Origin: Smittium mucronatum
Lineage: Eukaryota > Kickxellomycota > Harpellomycetes > Harpellales > Legeriomycetaceae
Assembly: GCA_001953115.1 (NCBI GenBank)
Contig: LSSL01003886.1
Coordinates: 1 to 10,997 of the forward strand
Direction: 5' to 3'
Length of the DNA stretch: 10,997 nucleotides
Each line of letters opens with the position of its first letter. The stretch's first letter is position 1. Under the pieces are notes generated by a model. That model made no database searches, was not told the origin of the DNA, and saw nothing but the letters and a program-made list of their open reading frames with translations. Made by a program: the position numbers and the translations under genes. Shown here piece by piece: positions 1 to 7,965 of the stretch.

Positions 1-362
1 AAGGGTTAATTATAGGGTTTCAACTAAAAAATCGTTTAAATAATAATCTAAAAGTATGTGCCGAATAATTTTTGCAGTTTTACCCTTGTTTTTTAGGCAC
101 TAAAAAAGTAATGAACTCCATTATTTAGATTTTTTAGTGTGAGGGATATGGATTCCCTGAAGGTCACTTCCAAGTCTTTATGATTATGATAGTTCGAGAA
201 GAGTAGCTTCTTTTTTTTTTTTTTTTTTGCAATGATTTTAGTGATAAATCCTCATTTTTCCCACATGTACTGAACCAAAATAAGATGTGATTTAATGGGG
301 AATCAATTCGATCCTGTCTCATACCTTTAAGTGGCTTATCGATTCTTGTCTGAATTACTAGG

Positions 363-414
363 CTTTTTTTTTTCTTTTTTCTTTTTTGGTAAATTTAATA
401 AAAAGTTATAAAAA
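363..414. repeat. Degenerate A/T-rich direct repeat, copy 1
   Basis: A T-rich tract interrupted by single C bases is followed by ggtaaattta and then the 18-base string aataaaaagttataaaaa at 397-414. The same 18 bases recur at 685-702, again after a long T run and a similar gg-aattta segment, 288 bases away. Read on the minus strand, each copy is a short shared sequence ending in a poly-A run, as expected of retroposed 3' ends, although chance similarity in A/T-rich DNA is possible. Confidence 0.4.
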
Positions 415-460
415 CGTTATATCTTTCATAAAAAAAGTATGTAAAAATACAATTTTTTTA

Positions 461-640
461 ACCCAACTCCCTTCTGCCATTCTAGCAGCTCCATACCTCG
501 AGGTCGTTGGTTCAGTGGGGGCTGGTGAATCACTTAATCTCGAAGGAACAAGTGCCCTGGGCACGTTGATACCAATCAGAAAGTTTAATGTTTTCAGCGA
601 AAATTCAAGATCTGTGGTGCCAGTTTGTAGCTGTGTAAAA
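461..640. other. GC-rich island, possible exon or inserted fragment
   Basis: By direct count 84 of these 180 bases are G or C, compared with 11 of 80 in 381-460, and AT-rich sequence resumes directly after. One plus-strand frame is open through the whole island (including LEVVGSVGAGESLNLEG), and one minus-strand frame is also open (including APTEPTTSRYGAARMAEG). I recognise neither. The island contains a perfect 10-bp palindrome, acctcgaggt, at 495-504, and a near-palindrome, gtgccctgggcac, at 552-564. It starts next to a splice-acceptor-like tract (cccttctgccattctag, 469-485) and is followed by T20 at 645-664. It could be an exon of an unrecognised gene, a retroposed gene fragment, a structured RNA or a foreign insertion; the sequence does not decide. 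Confidence 0.4.
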
Positions 641-644
641 CTAC

Positions 645-704
645 TTTTTTTTTTTTTTTTTTTTCGCGGAATTTAATTTAAATCAATAAAAAGTTATAAA
701 AAAA
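645..704. repeat. T20 tract plus degenerate direct repeat, copy 2
   Basis: A perfect run of 20 T at 645-664 is followed by cgcggaatttaatttaaatc and then the 18-base string shared with copy 1 (685-702 here). On the minus strand this reads as unique sequence running into A20. T20 is also long enough to stop RNA polymerase III on the plus strand, so an alternative is the end of a small plus-strand transcript from the GC-rich island. Confidence 0.4.
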
Positions 705-1004
705 TAAAATAAAAAAAAAGAGAAATTATCTTTAGATTTTATTCGCCTAACTTCTCTCTACCGCTATACAAGCTCCACATTTTATGACTACTTTATAATG
801 AAATTCAGCTAATAAAGAGAGAAATTTTGAATCTGAGATTTTCTTACATCTTTATCACTTTTTATGTAAAAAATCGAAAAACATAATTGCAATTTCTTTG
901 GGCCATTAAAAAATATAACCATGATAGACTTTGATCTAAATGCGAAATTTTCTTTAAAAAAAAGATTGGGGATCAGATAGAAAAAGAATGGGATTTTGTG
1001 TTTT

Positions 1005-1010
1005 TTTATT
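1005..1010 (-). terminator. Candidate polyadenylation signal AATAAA
   Basis: The minus strand reads AATAAA here, about 144 nt after the stop codon of the protease-like gene and within T/A-rich sequence. The spacing suits a fungal 3' UTR. The hexamer is common in DNA of this composition, so this is only a candidate. Confidence 0.25.
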
Positions 1011-1153
1011 AAAAAAAGTATTTTTAGATTTAAAAGACTGTTTTTATGGAATTCAAATTCACAAAAAACCGATTAATTATTAAAAAATCAATACTATTTA
1101 GCATTGGATTTTTTTTTTTAGATTTAAGCTTGTTGAATGGTTTGACCAATCAT

Positions 1154-2110
1154 TTAGGATAAAGAGTATTCAGCTTCTTTTTCTAATATTTCCTGATACC
1201 AATCTTTAAGATTTTCAATCTTATCTTTATCAGTAATATCTTTTTCAAATTCTATTCCCGAAATCAAGCTTAGATCTCCATTGATAGAACTCACTCCATT
1301 TTCGACAACTTTATCTATCCACTCTAAGTGATTATTAAAATCAACGATAATGCCTGCTCTTTTTATTTCGTTTCCATTATTGCAGTAGAAGTCATTGAAT
1401 TCATAATTTAGACCCAAAAAATAATACTCTCCTAGCTCTTCTACGTAAACGGGAGAGCCAATCTTGATTCTATCAAAATCAAAATTTCTTGTTTGGTAAC
1501 CTACACAGTCACCACACAATACGTCAATCATCTGGTCTCTATCCAGCCCCATCAATTCAACCTCTGTAAGAAATGGATCATGATCTTTTAAAGTAACCAT
1601 CTGAAATCCCCAAATATTTTCAATATCTTTATCAAGAAATTCTAATTTACGATAGGAATTTAATGGGGTTTTTAATTCCAAAATGGATATATTGTTTTCT
1701 CCGGGATGAATGCCATTAGGGTTAAATTCTCCGTGAATTATCAAATCGGCAATATCAAGTTTTTCAGAATACATTATATTCGAATTGAAATAATGAGCAC
1801 TAACTTGAATATTTTCTTTTTCCATTCCTTCAACACAACTAGCTAGTGTAAGTATATATTTATCACCGTAAATAACACCTTCGCATATGAATCCAGTAGG
1901 TCCATTTTTGACTTTTCGGGAAATCTTAGCGATACTGAAATATTTAACACTCTCATCTAATTCACCAATGTTTCTCAGTTGAGATTTATAGTTGCGTTTT
2001 AGCAACGAATTATGTCCTTGAATTTCCGAATTAGAACTGTAGATGAAGCTAGCAATAAATGCTGAAAACAAAACTGATATCTTGACCATTTTTTTTTTAA
2101 AAATAAACAT
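1154..2110 (-). CDS. Secreted trypsin-family (S1) protein, apparently catalytically inactive
   Basis: A single-exon gene of 318 residues, ending in TAA. The N-terminus (MFIFKKK, then M8 and a hydrophobic stretch, residues 11-24) looks like a signal peptide, so the product is probably secreted. The trypsin fold is visible as: activation-like RNIGE (46-50, compare R-IVGG); GFICEGVIYGDKYILTLASC (73-92), with C76 and C92 at the classical 16-residue spacing of the Cys42-Cys58 pair; NNISILELKTPL (139-150, compare NDIALLKL); KIGSPVYV (216-223, compare DSGGPLV); and HLEWIDKVV (261-269), the usual C-terminal helix. At the catalytic positions His57 aligns with S91, Asp102 with N140 and Ser195 with I217; Asp194, which pairs with the new N-terminus on activation, is K216. 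From family knowledge this would be a pseudoprotease acting by binding or competition, which is inference. An acidic tail follows the domain (about 272-318). The start is uncertain: ATG at 2110 has a weak context, whereas ATG at 2089 (M8) has A at -3 and G at +4 and gives 311 residues with a cleaner signal peptide. Confidence 0.85.
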   Translation of the reverse strand: MFIFKKKMVKISVLFSAFIASFIYSSNSEIQGHNSLLKRNYKSQLRNIGELDESVKYFSIAKISRKVKNGPTGFICEGVIYGDKYILTLASCVEGMEKENIQVSAHYFNSNIMYSEKLDIADLIIHGEFNPNGIHPGENNISILELKTPLNSYRKLEFLDKDIENIWGFQMVTLKDHDPFLTEVELMGLDRDQMIDVLCGDCVGYQTRNFDFDRIKIGSPVYVEELGEYYFLGLNYEFNDFYCNNGNEIKRAGIIVDFNNHLEWIDKVVENGVSSINGDLSLISGIEFEKDITDKDKIENLKDWYQEILEKEAEYSLS

Positions 2111-3490
2111 TGGTTTAAAGAAAGTTCCGGAAAATCAAAGAAAGATTAATGAGATTAGCAGAGTTATAAAGCCAATAGTAAGTTTTTTTTTCTTTATCTT
2201 GCAAGTATTTAACGATATTCAGAAAATATTTATGGATTTCTTTATTGTATTTATATCTTTATTTTTAACCCAATATTTTTTCGAAATACCATAATTCGTA
2301 TTACGGAAAATACACTATTTACTACTTTTCCATAAATCAGTTTGTTTTGCATTTGGGAACATTAAAAGCGTATAGTTAGCAAAATTCAATCCAATAAATA
2401 CTTTTGATGATCTTTAACCAAATAAATAAGCACAAAACTCCTCCTTCAAACAAAAGACTTTGGAATTGTGTACAGTATAATACATTATGCATTTGCATTT
2501 GAATAAAAGTCATTTTTAAATAAACAATTTTAAAAGGTTTACCAGTTTTAACAGATGGTTAGATGATATATTTGTACTTTTAATAAAAAGAATCAACCCG
2601 TAAGCACTTGTTCTGCTTGTTTATTTTTAATCTATTATGTATTGTAAATAAAAACGTATACACGTATTTTATACAAATTTAAAACTAGAACAAATCAACA
2701 TAAATGCACCTATATTAAAGATAAAAGTTGTGTTTATGTATTCCCCCGCCTCCACTCCCCCTCTTATTTTCACTATTTTTATAGAAAAAGAAAAGAAATA
2801 CTTAAGCATGCCCAACTATCTATCCTTTAATGCACTTTTTATTAAATAAAGCAAGGGTGTTTATAGTAAAAGTAAACCCAAATATTGTTTTTATATGCAC
2901 ATAAAAATGAGAAAAATGAATAGTTTAGTTTAAGAGCAAGGAGATTGTATTGATAATATTTTCAAGTACAGTAAACATTACCTTCACATTAATCATCCAT
3001 AAAAAGGATAAATATAGATACACTCAAATTTATCTTTGATGATAGAGAAATCCTTATATTAAAGAGTATGTTATTAAACAGTGTATTGTATTTACAATTC
3101 AAAAAGCTTCGATAGTACGAGTTTTTCAAGGGTCTTGCTGATTGTCTAGAGATTTGTAAAAAAAAATCAAGCCAGTATTAAAAGTGGAATAAATGAGTTT
3201 TATATAGAATGCCAAAGCTGAAAAAGGTTTATACTTTTTAATATCTGATATAAATTAAACTTTATATAAGGAATGCGAAAAAATTAAAAGGTGTTTTGCC
3301 ATTCTTGATACAAGTAAAGAGTTGAATGGATTTTATATTCGATGAAAAATAAAATAAAATGAATAATAATCGCAAATATAACAAAACAAGCATCTAATCA
3401 GTTTTTGTAGCTTTCCGGAAATGAAATTAAAAACTAATCAATTTCTTGTGAAAGTTCCAGTGAATTAAAAATGTCGAGTACTTTTTTTTT

Positions 3491-3513
3491 CATTTTTTCA
3501 TTTTTTCATTTTT
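3491..3513 (+). repeat. Short tandem repeat, CATTTTTT x3
   Basis: Units cattttttt-type of period 8 at 3491-3498, 3499-3506 and 3507-3513 (the last one base short), directly after a T run. A simple microsatellite in the intergenic spacer. Confidence 0.85.
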
Positions 3514-4224
3514 GTAATTAATATAGTTTATTAATTTTGAACAAATAAACGTGGATAAAAGAATATACATCAAAATTAGAACGTTTTTTTAATTCATTTA
3601 TAGACTAAATTTATTTAGACTTTTTAGCGTTGTAATCTTTTCCATACTGTTTTGATAAAACATAAAGATTTATTGTCGATGATTTCTGTTTATAACTTGG
3701 AATTGGGTTTTCATTGCCAGTAAATATGTTGAGATTCAGTGAAAAAAAAAAAAAACGTCGATATACATAATCCTCAATGAAAACAATATTGCTCACACAC
3801 ACATTATATGTATTGTAATCTGCAATCTAATATGAACAGCAATTTCATTTTCTCTATCGACTTTTTTAAAGATATATAATTATTGTTACATCAAGTACTG
3901 TAAGATGTGAAGATGAAATAAGTAATTTAATTTTTTTTCTTCAACTTTACACTTTTGGTTAGCACGTAAAGGATGGGGTGGGGTGGAATTTGTACTGAAT
4001 TTTAATTCTTTTTCAATATGTATATTTAATATCAGGACCATTTTTATGTCGGGTTCATTAATGAAAAGTTAACCCCTTTGCACGCCTCAATATCAAATCT
4101 GTTGGACGAAGAGGGGGATGAGGATAAGCGGAGGATTTGGGAGGAGGAGCGGGGAGGGGAGGAACCACTCCACATGATAATTGGTTCTTATAAAAGAATT
4201 AAAAATCATATTTATTTCGATTGC

Positions 4225-4249
4225 ATTCGATTCGATTCGATTCGATTCA
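4225..4249 (+). repeat. Pentanucleotide microsatellite (ATTCG)4
   Basis: Four perfect ATTCG units (4225-4244) are followed by a variant ATTCA (4245-4249). The flanking ttcgattgc at 4217-4225 looks like a decayed further unit. It lies in the intergenic spacer. Confidence 0.9.
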
Positions 4250-5089
4250 ATTTTCTATTATTATTGTCTAGTAAATGTAAAAGGCTATATTATTCGGCTA
4301 TTTGGAAGAGGAAATTCTCCTTCCCTTTTTAATTGGGTTTAAATTATAGTTTCAAAAGAGCGATTGTTTTAATAGCAAGATTTTTCAGCTACTGGTTGTT
4401 TGCTAGGGTGGAGGAAAGACATATTTATAGTAAGTGTTTTAGAATAACATTTATTCGCGGGGGGATGATTGAAAATATGAAAAAGACTACTTCAAAACTA
4501 ATTTGAAGCCGAGCGTTAAAATAAAAATTTGTCTTCAAAGTGATGCTATCATTGGTTTTTTTTAGAAAAATACAGAGTTGTGTAGCCTATATGAAACAAA
4601 TGAACCTTATTTTTATCTTTCTGTATGTGGGTTTAACTAGTTGTTTTGAAATGAATTATAAGTAAATCATCAGAATAAAAGAATAGAAAAGAAAAACAGT
4701 CTACCACCTCATATACCTCGAGATGGATAACATAGTTCCATATCCGTTGACTAGATAATAAACGTTGAATTATTCGCTGCAAAAGTAAAGTATTCTTAAT
4801 TGCATAGATAAAATCATTAAAATTAGCATTGTTCTTAACAAAAATGAGTACTTTTTCGTGTTTTAAAGAGTTTATTAAGAATAATAATAAACTAACGAAA
4901 AAGACTAAATCAAAAAAAAAAAAAAGGTCGCTGAGGAGCTGCGAAATAATGATCCTCATATTAGTTCCTGCTGATACAAAAATCAACAGATCTATTCAAA
5001 AAAAGGACCGTGTAACAAAAAAAAACCTGCCCAATGATAGTTGCCGTTACTAGAACTGAGTGTATATTTAAAGTATATGATTGTATCAT

Positions 5090-5109
5090 GTGCCATAAGA
5101 TCATGGCAC
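5090..5109. repeat. Perfect 7-bp inverted repeat
   Basis: gtgccat (5090-5096) and atggcac (5103-5109) are perfect inverted copies around a 6-base centre, aagatc. The site lies about 165-185 nt beyond the stop codon of the GATA/PHD gene, so it could form a hairpin in that gene's 3' UTR or serve as a dimeric protein-binding site. A 7-bp stem may also arise by chance. Confidence 0.4.
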
Positions 5110-5273
5110 TTTAGGTGGGGACTGCTAATGTTTCGTCAATATACTCGCTATGTATAGATTTTTAATCCATTTACACTCTAGATGTATGACAATAGGGTGA
5201 ATGCCGATACAGAATATACAATTATTTGATGAAGGACAGTAAAAAAAAGGAGCCCTACTCGAAAAATCACCAG

Positions 5274-7183
5274 CTAAAAGTCTGCCACTAATGAATCATC
5301 GAAAAAGGACTCTCTGGGGTACCGAGAAGATCTGGATGACTTTCTTTTCTTTGGTAAATTATCGTTTTCAATGTGGATTTGTCGTTTTTTTGAGGCAGGA
5401 TTATACTGCTCCAAATGGTTATCAAGTGAAAGTTCACTTCCACAGTTGGCTTTACTACTAATTTGCTTGAATGGAAGTGAATTTGCTGAACACATGAATG
5501 GGAGTCGCTTTTTTTGCAGTTCAACAACTATTAAATCAATTTAAAAAAAATTTAATATATTATAACATAAAAAACATAAATTGATAGATACTCACCTATT
5601 CTTCTCTTTTTTAATGAATCTCGACAATTTTCACTGCAATAAAACTGGTTTGGATCATAAAAAGATTCGGATCGATCTAGACAGCTTGGGTGATAAGAAA
5701 TGGGGCAGCCCTTGCAAGATATCAACTGTCCAGACTCTATCGAACTTTCTGTGAGGCACACATGGCAGTCTAGTGAATAAAAATAAACGTTAATGAAATA
5801 ATTATAAACGTATGTAAAAAGATACTTACATGATTGCAAAATTGGTGTCTTTCTATTCTCCAAGGGTTCATTTATGAAACTACGGAGATCCAGTCTAGGA
5901 GTTTTAGAGGCGAATCCATATCCCTTGTAGTCGCATCCATGCTTACTACATTATAAAAGGGAAAAATAAATTGTAGCGAGGAATTTATGAAAAACACAAA
6001 CAAAATTAAACGTACTTGCAGAGGGTGCGTTTACCCCATGGTCCAGGTCGCCAGTTTATTCCTTCAGTAGTTCCACAGTATCGGCACCAGTCTACTCCCA
6101 TTTTGGTAAGTTCTTCAAATATCGTAAGTTGAGGTAAGGTAGAAGAGCTGGCACCGTCATAAAACTCGACTTGCTCAATGTAACAGGGTGTGGAATAACC
6201 ACTGGAATCATCAGACAGAAGGTTAGGCACTAGTTCAGGAACTTTATGACAATCCTCGTCTCTAAAAATGAAATGTATATATTAGTTAATTTTGATCTAA
6301 ATAAAGGCCAAATGGTTAGAAATAGGATATCAAACCAATAAAACTATTGTTGTTTAATGGTATGTGCAGAATATATCCAGAGATTTTTTTTGATATAGTA
6401 GAAAAAAAATTACCTAGACAAGTTCAGAAAAGACAAATTTCTTTGTATAGAGCTGGAACTAGAGTTCTGGGGGATGATTGAGTTTGATATTTGGTCTTCA
6501 GCCTTTTCAGAAGCTTTAGACAAGTTCCAGTATTCAAGCCTATCGTCAAAGACAGTGCATTGAGAGGCAGTATCTTCATCTTTTTCGACTTCCTCATTAA
6601 ACAAAAAGAATAAAGGAGAGCTTGCCCGAACTTCACAGAAGCCACTTTGAATAGGGTCTAAAGGCTCAGATAGATCTTCAGAAAGTTCAGGATTATCATA
6701 AAATAGGGGGGCATTAAAATTGGAGAAAGAGAAAGTATCCAACGTATCAACTATATTTTCATTAAGAGACTGGTCAGTCCCGACATTACCCACAAGTATT
6801 TCACAAGTATTATCTTTATTTGATTGCTCAGGGACAAAAAAAATGTCGCTCTTGACATTATCTTTTAAGGACTTTAAAAGCAAGGGACGTTTGAAACTAT
6901 ATTTTAACAAAGGGTGACTGAGATCGACGTTAGACAACTTAAAGTCGAAATTATTTGTGGATAAACTATTTTGAACAGGTTTAAGGGAGTGAGGACCACA
7001 ACCCTTGAGAAAAGAATCAAAAACACCCTCAAACTCTTTCAACTTGTAGAACAAACTTGAAATTATGAAAGCAGTTTCAACACTAGAACTACTACTAGAT
7101 ATAGTGGAGGGATATTGGGAAGAAGAAACATTTTGAGGAGCATTACTAGAAACAACACTTTTAGAAGCAATAGGTTTCTCCAT
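5274..7183 (-). CDS. Nuclear protein with variant GATA zinc finger and PHD finger (five exons)
   Basis: Minus-strand exons are 7183-6414, 6261-6016, 5945-5830, 5769-5596 and 5527-5274. Joined at GT-AG borders they give 1560 nt: 519 residues plus TAG, with the frame kept across all four introns. Residues 1-60 are Ser-rich, with a six-Ser run at 29-34 and a helix-like segment at about 36-60. About 155-230 is acidic. The GATA-type finger is C316-x2-C319-x18-C338-x4-C343 with the signature WRPGPWGKRTLCN; the second pair has four residues between cysteines rather than the usual two (CNKHGC). After 35 residues comes a PHD finger: C379-x2-C382, C396-x2-C399, H404-x2-C407, C422-x3-C426. Basic clusters follow (KKRR 431-434, KKR 482-484, PKKRK 494-498), the last resembling a classical nuclear localisation signal. 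GATA fingers bind DNA and PHD fingers often read histone H3 tails, so a chromatin or transcription regulator is inferred. ATG 7183 has G at -3 and +4. A splice-acceptor-like tract just upstream means a further 5' exon is possible. I cannot name an orthologue. Confidence 0.88.
5528..5595 (-). other. Intron 4 of the GATA/PHD gene
   Basis: 68 nt, beginning GTGAGT and ending TTTAATAG. It splits the codon for V436 after its first base. The downstream exon joins in frame and leads to the basic C-terminal region. Confidence 0.85.
5770..5829 (-). other. Intron 3 of the GATA/PHD gene
   Basis: 60 nt, beginning GTAAGT and ending TTCACTAG, with a possible branch site attaac. It splits the codon for Y378, directly before the first zinc-binding cysteine of the PHD finger. 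Confidence 0.88.
5946..6015 (-). other. Intron 2 of the GATA/PHD gene
   Basis: 70 nt, beginning GTACGT and ending AATGTAG. It splits the codon for N339, between the third and fourth cysteines of the GATA finger; splicing restores LCNKHGC. Confidence 0.88.
6262..6413 (-). other. Intron 1 of the GATA/PHD gene
   Basis: 152 nt, beginning GTAATT and ending CATTTTTAG, with a good branch-site match aactaat about 30 nt before the acceptor. It splits the codon for R257. It joins the large Ser-rich and acidic first exon to the exon carrying the GATA finger. Confidence 0.85.
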
Positions 7184-7560
7184 AACTGACAAGGGAAGAA
7201 GTCTAGCAAAAAAATTAATAATAAAAAACGAAACTGGTGAGATGGGAACGGATAGAAGAGCTGAATAAAAGGGAGGGGAGGAGAGGGAAGGGGAGATGAG
7301 ACAAAGGAAAGAGAAAACAAGAGAGAAATAAAGATCGAGTTGAAGAGGCAGTAGATAAAATTAACTAGAGAAATAATGTAAAATTACAAGAGTGAAAGAA
7401 AGAAACAGATGGGAATCAAAGAGAGAAAGAGCCGAGTTTAATGAAAACAAGGAAAAGTGGAGAATCTAAAAATAGGAGATTTTTTTTAAAAAAAAAACAA
7501 AGGAACGAAATATTAATATTTATGATTATAGTAAACAAAAGAAGAGATCTGTGGAGAATA
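7184..7560 (-). promoter_or_regulatory. Pyrimidine-rich leader or core promoter of the GATA/PHD gene
   Basis: On the sense (minus) strand this stretch is dominated by C and T, with purine-rich complement such as gaaagagaaaacaagagaga on the plus strand. CT-rich tracts just upstream of start codons are common around transcription starts in fungi, so it probably contains the 5' UTR and core promoter. Directly before the ATG the sense strand reads cttcttcccttgtcag (7186-7201), a strong splice-acceptor look-alike, so part of the stretch could be a 5' intron. Confidence 0.45.
7271..7293 (+). promoter_or_regulatory. G-quadruplex motif in the gene leader
   Basis: On the plus (template) strand there are four G runs: GGG 7271-7273, GGGG 7275-7278, GGG 7285-7287 and GGGG 7290-7293, with loops of 1, 6 and 2 bases. 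This satisfies the usual G3+N1-7 rule. It sits 88-110 nt before the start codon of the GATA/PHD gene. It may simply be a by-product of the pyrimidine-rich sense strand. Confidence 0.45.
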
Positions 7561-7945
7561 AAAACAAAAAAAATAAATAGGGGGACAATTATATGAATTA
7601 TCGACGTTATTCTGATGTGTCGATTTATAAGAGCATTTCCTAAACAGGCTATTATTCGAAATAGAACAATAGAATCAGCAATTGACTTGATTCTGGCTAA
7701 ATGCAGATAAATACGGAGTTTGCTATTCATCTGTTCGACACTATCTTTTGCATAAATAGTTTTATTTTAGAAATGTCATACAAAAAACACACATCGCATT
7801 ATCCTATTCGCCGAAGCTATATTAAAAATATTGGATCTCATTCTGGCACATTCGCTCCACAACTTATTGGTTAGCGCGTTGTATGATTTGCAATTGATTG
7901 TCACATATTTATCGTCAATTCATTCTCGATCCAATTGATACATGG

Positions 7946-7965
7946 ATTGGTTGAATTGAACCAAT
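7946..7965. promoter_or_regulatory. Inverted CCAAT-type motif pair
   Basis: ATTGGTT (7946-7952) and AACCAAT (7959-7965) form a perfect 7-bp inverted repeat around gaattg, placing a CCAAT box on each strand. Another CCAAT lies at 7931-7935. CCAAT boxes bind the HAP/NF-Y complex in fungi. The site is about 760-780 nt upstream of the GATA/PHD start codon, far for a core element, and CCAAT is not rare in this composition. Confidence 0.3.

Larger units (their letters stand above)
1..1153. other. AT-rich region upstream of window's first gene
   Basis: Apart from the island at 461-640 this stretch is very AT-rich and carries many homopolymer runs, including T18 at 211-228 and T20 at 645-664. No open frame here has recognisable protein motifs. 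The part next to 1154 would be the 3' flank of the minus-strand protease-like gene. The string tttttagatttaa occurs near 1021 and again near 1117, but such strings are expected in this composition. The island and the repeats are annotated separately. Confidence 0.6.
2111..5273. other. Gene-poor AT-rich spacer
   Basis: About 3.2 kb between two minus-strand genes. The left end should hold the promoter of the protease-like gene (the minus strand has a TATAA-like string near 2164-2170, 54-60 nt before the first ATG) and the right end the 3' UTR of the GATA/PHD gene. Short open frames at 3611-3802, 4078-4332, 4633-4986 and 4829-5053 are low-complexity, and several begin only at non-ATG codons; I do not support them as genes. 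Local oddities are a C-rich stretch at 2744-2762, ggatggggtggggtgg near 3972, and a nearly pure purine tract at about 4107-4163 with G runs. No RNA gene was seen. Confidence 0.6.

Noticed and set aside
191..228. Pol III B-box-like gttcga before T18
   Set aside because: No matching A box and no T-arm pairing; a short agaag/cttct stem before the T run may be chance.
508..612. tRNA or tRNA-derived RNA with A box at 508-518 and weak B box at 602-612
   Set aside because: No cloverleaf pairing can be formed, the B box matches only its core, and about ten chance A-box matches are expected in 11 kb on two strands.
386..676. Plus-strand open frame of 96 codons as a gene
   Set aside because: It begins at TTG, runs through poly-T (a run of Phe) at its end, and has no recognised motif. 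Only the GC-rich part inside it is kept, as an unexplained island.
2043..2294. Plus-strand open frame of 83 codons
   Set aside because: Overlaps the start and promoter of the protease-like gene on the other strand, is I/F/K-rich, and has no motif.
3034..3139. Possible C/D box snoRNA (tgatga near 3035, ctga near 3137)
   Set aside because: No terminal stem can be formed and no C' or D' boxes are evident.
3611..3802. Minus-strand open frame, possible terminal exon
   Set aside because: Starts at GTG, contains a poly-Phe segment from an A run, and has no convincing acceptor or upstream exon.
4078..4332. Plus-strand open frame rich in acidic residues
   Set aside because: It is a translation of a purine tract and of the ATTCG microsatellite, and has a TTG start.
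4633..4986. Minus-strand hydrophobic open frame of 117 codons
   Set aside because: TTG start, F/L/I-rich composition caused by T-rich sequence, no recognisable domain, and another open frame overlaps it on the plus strand (4829-5053).
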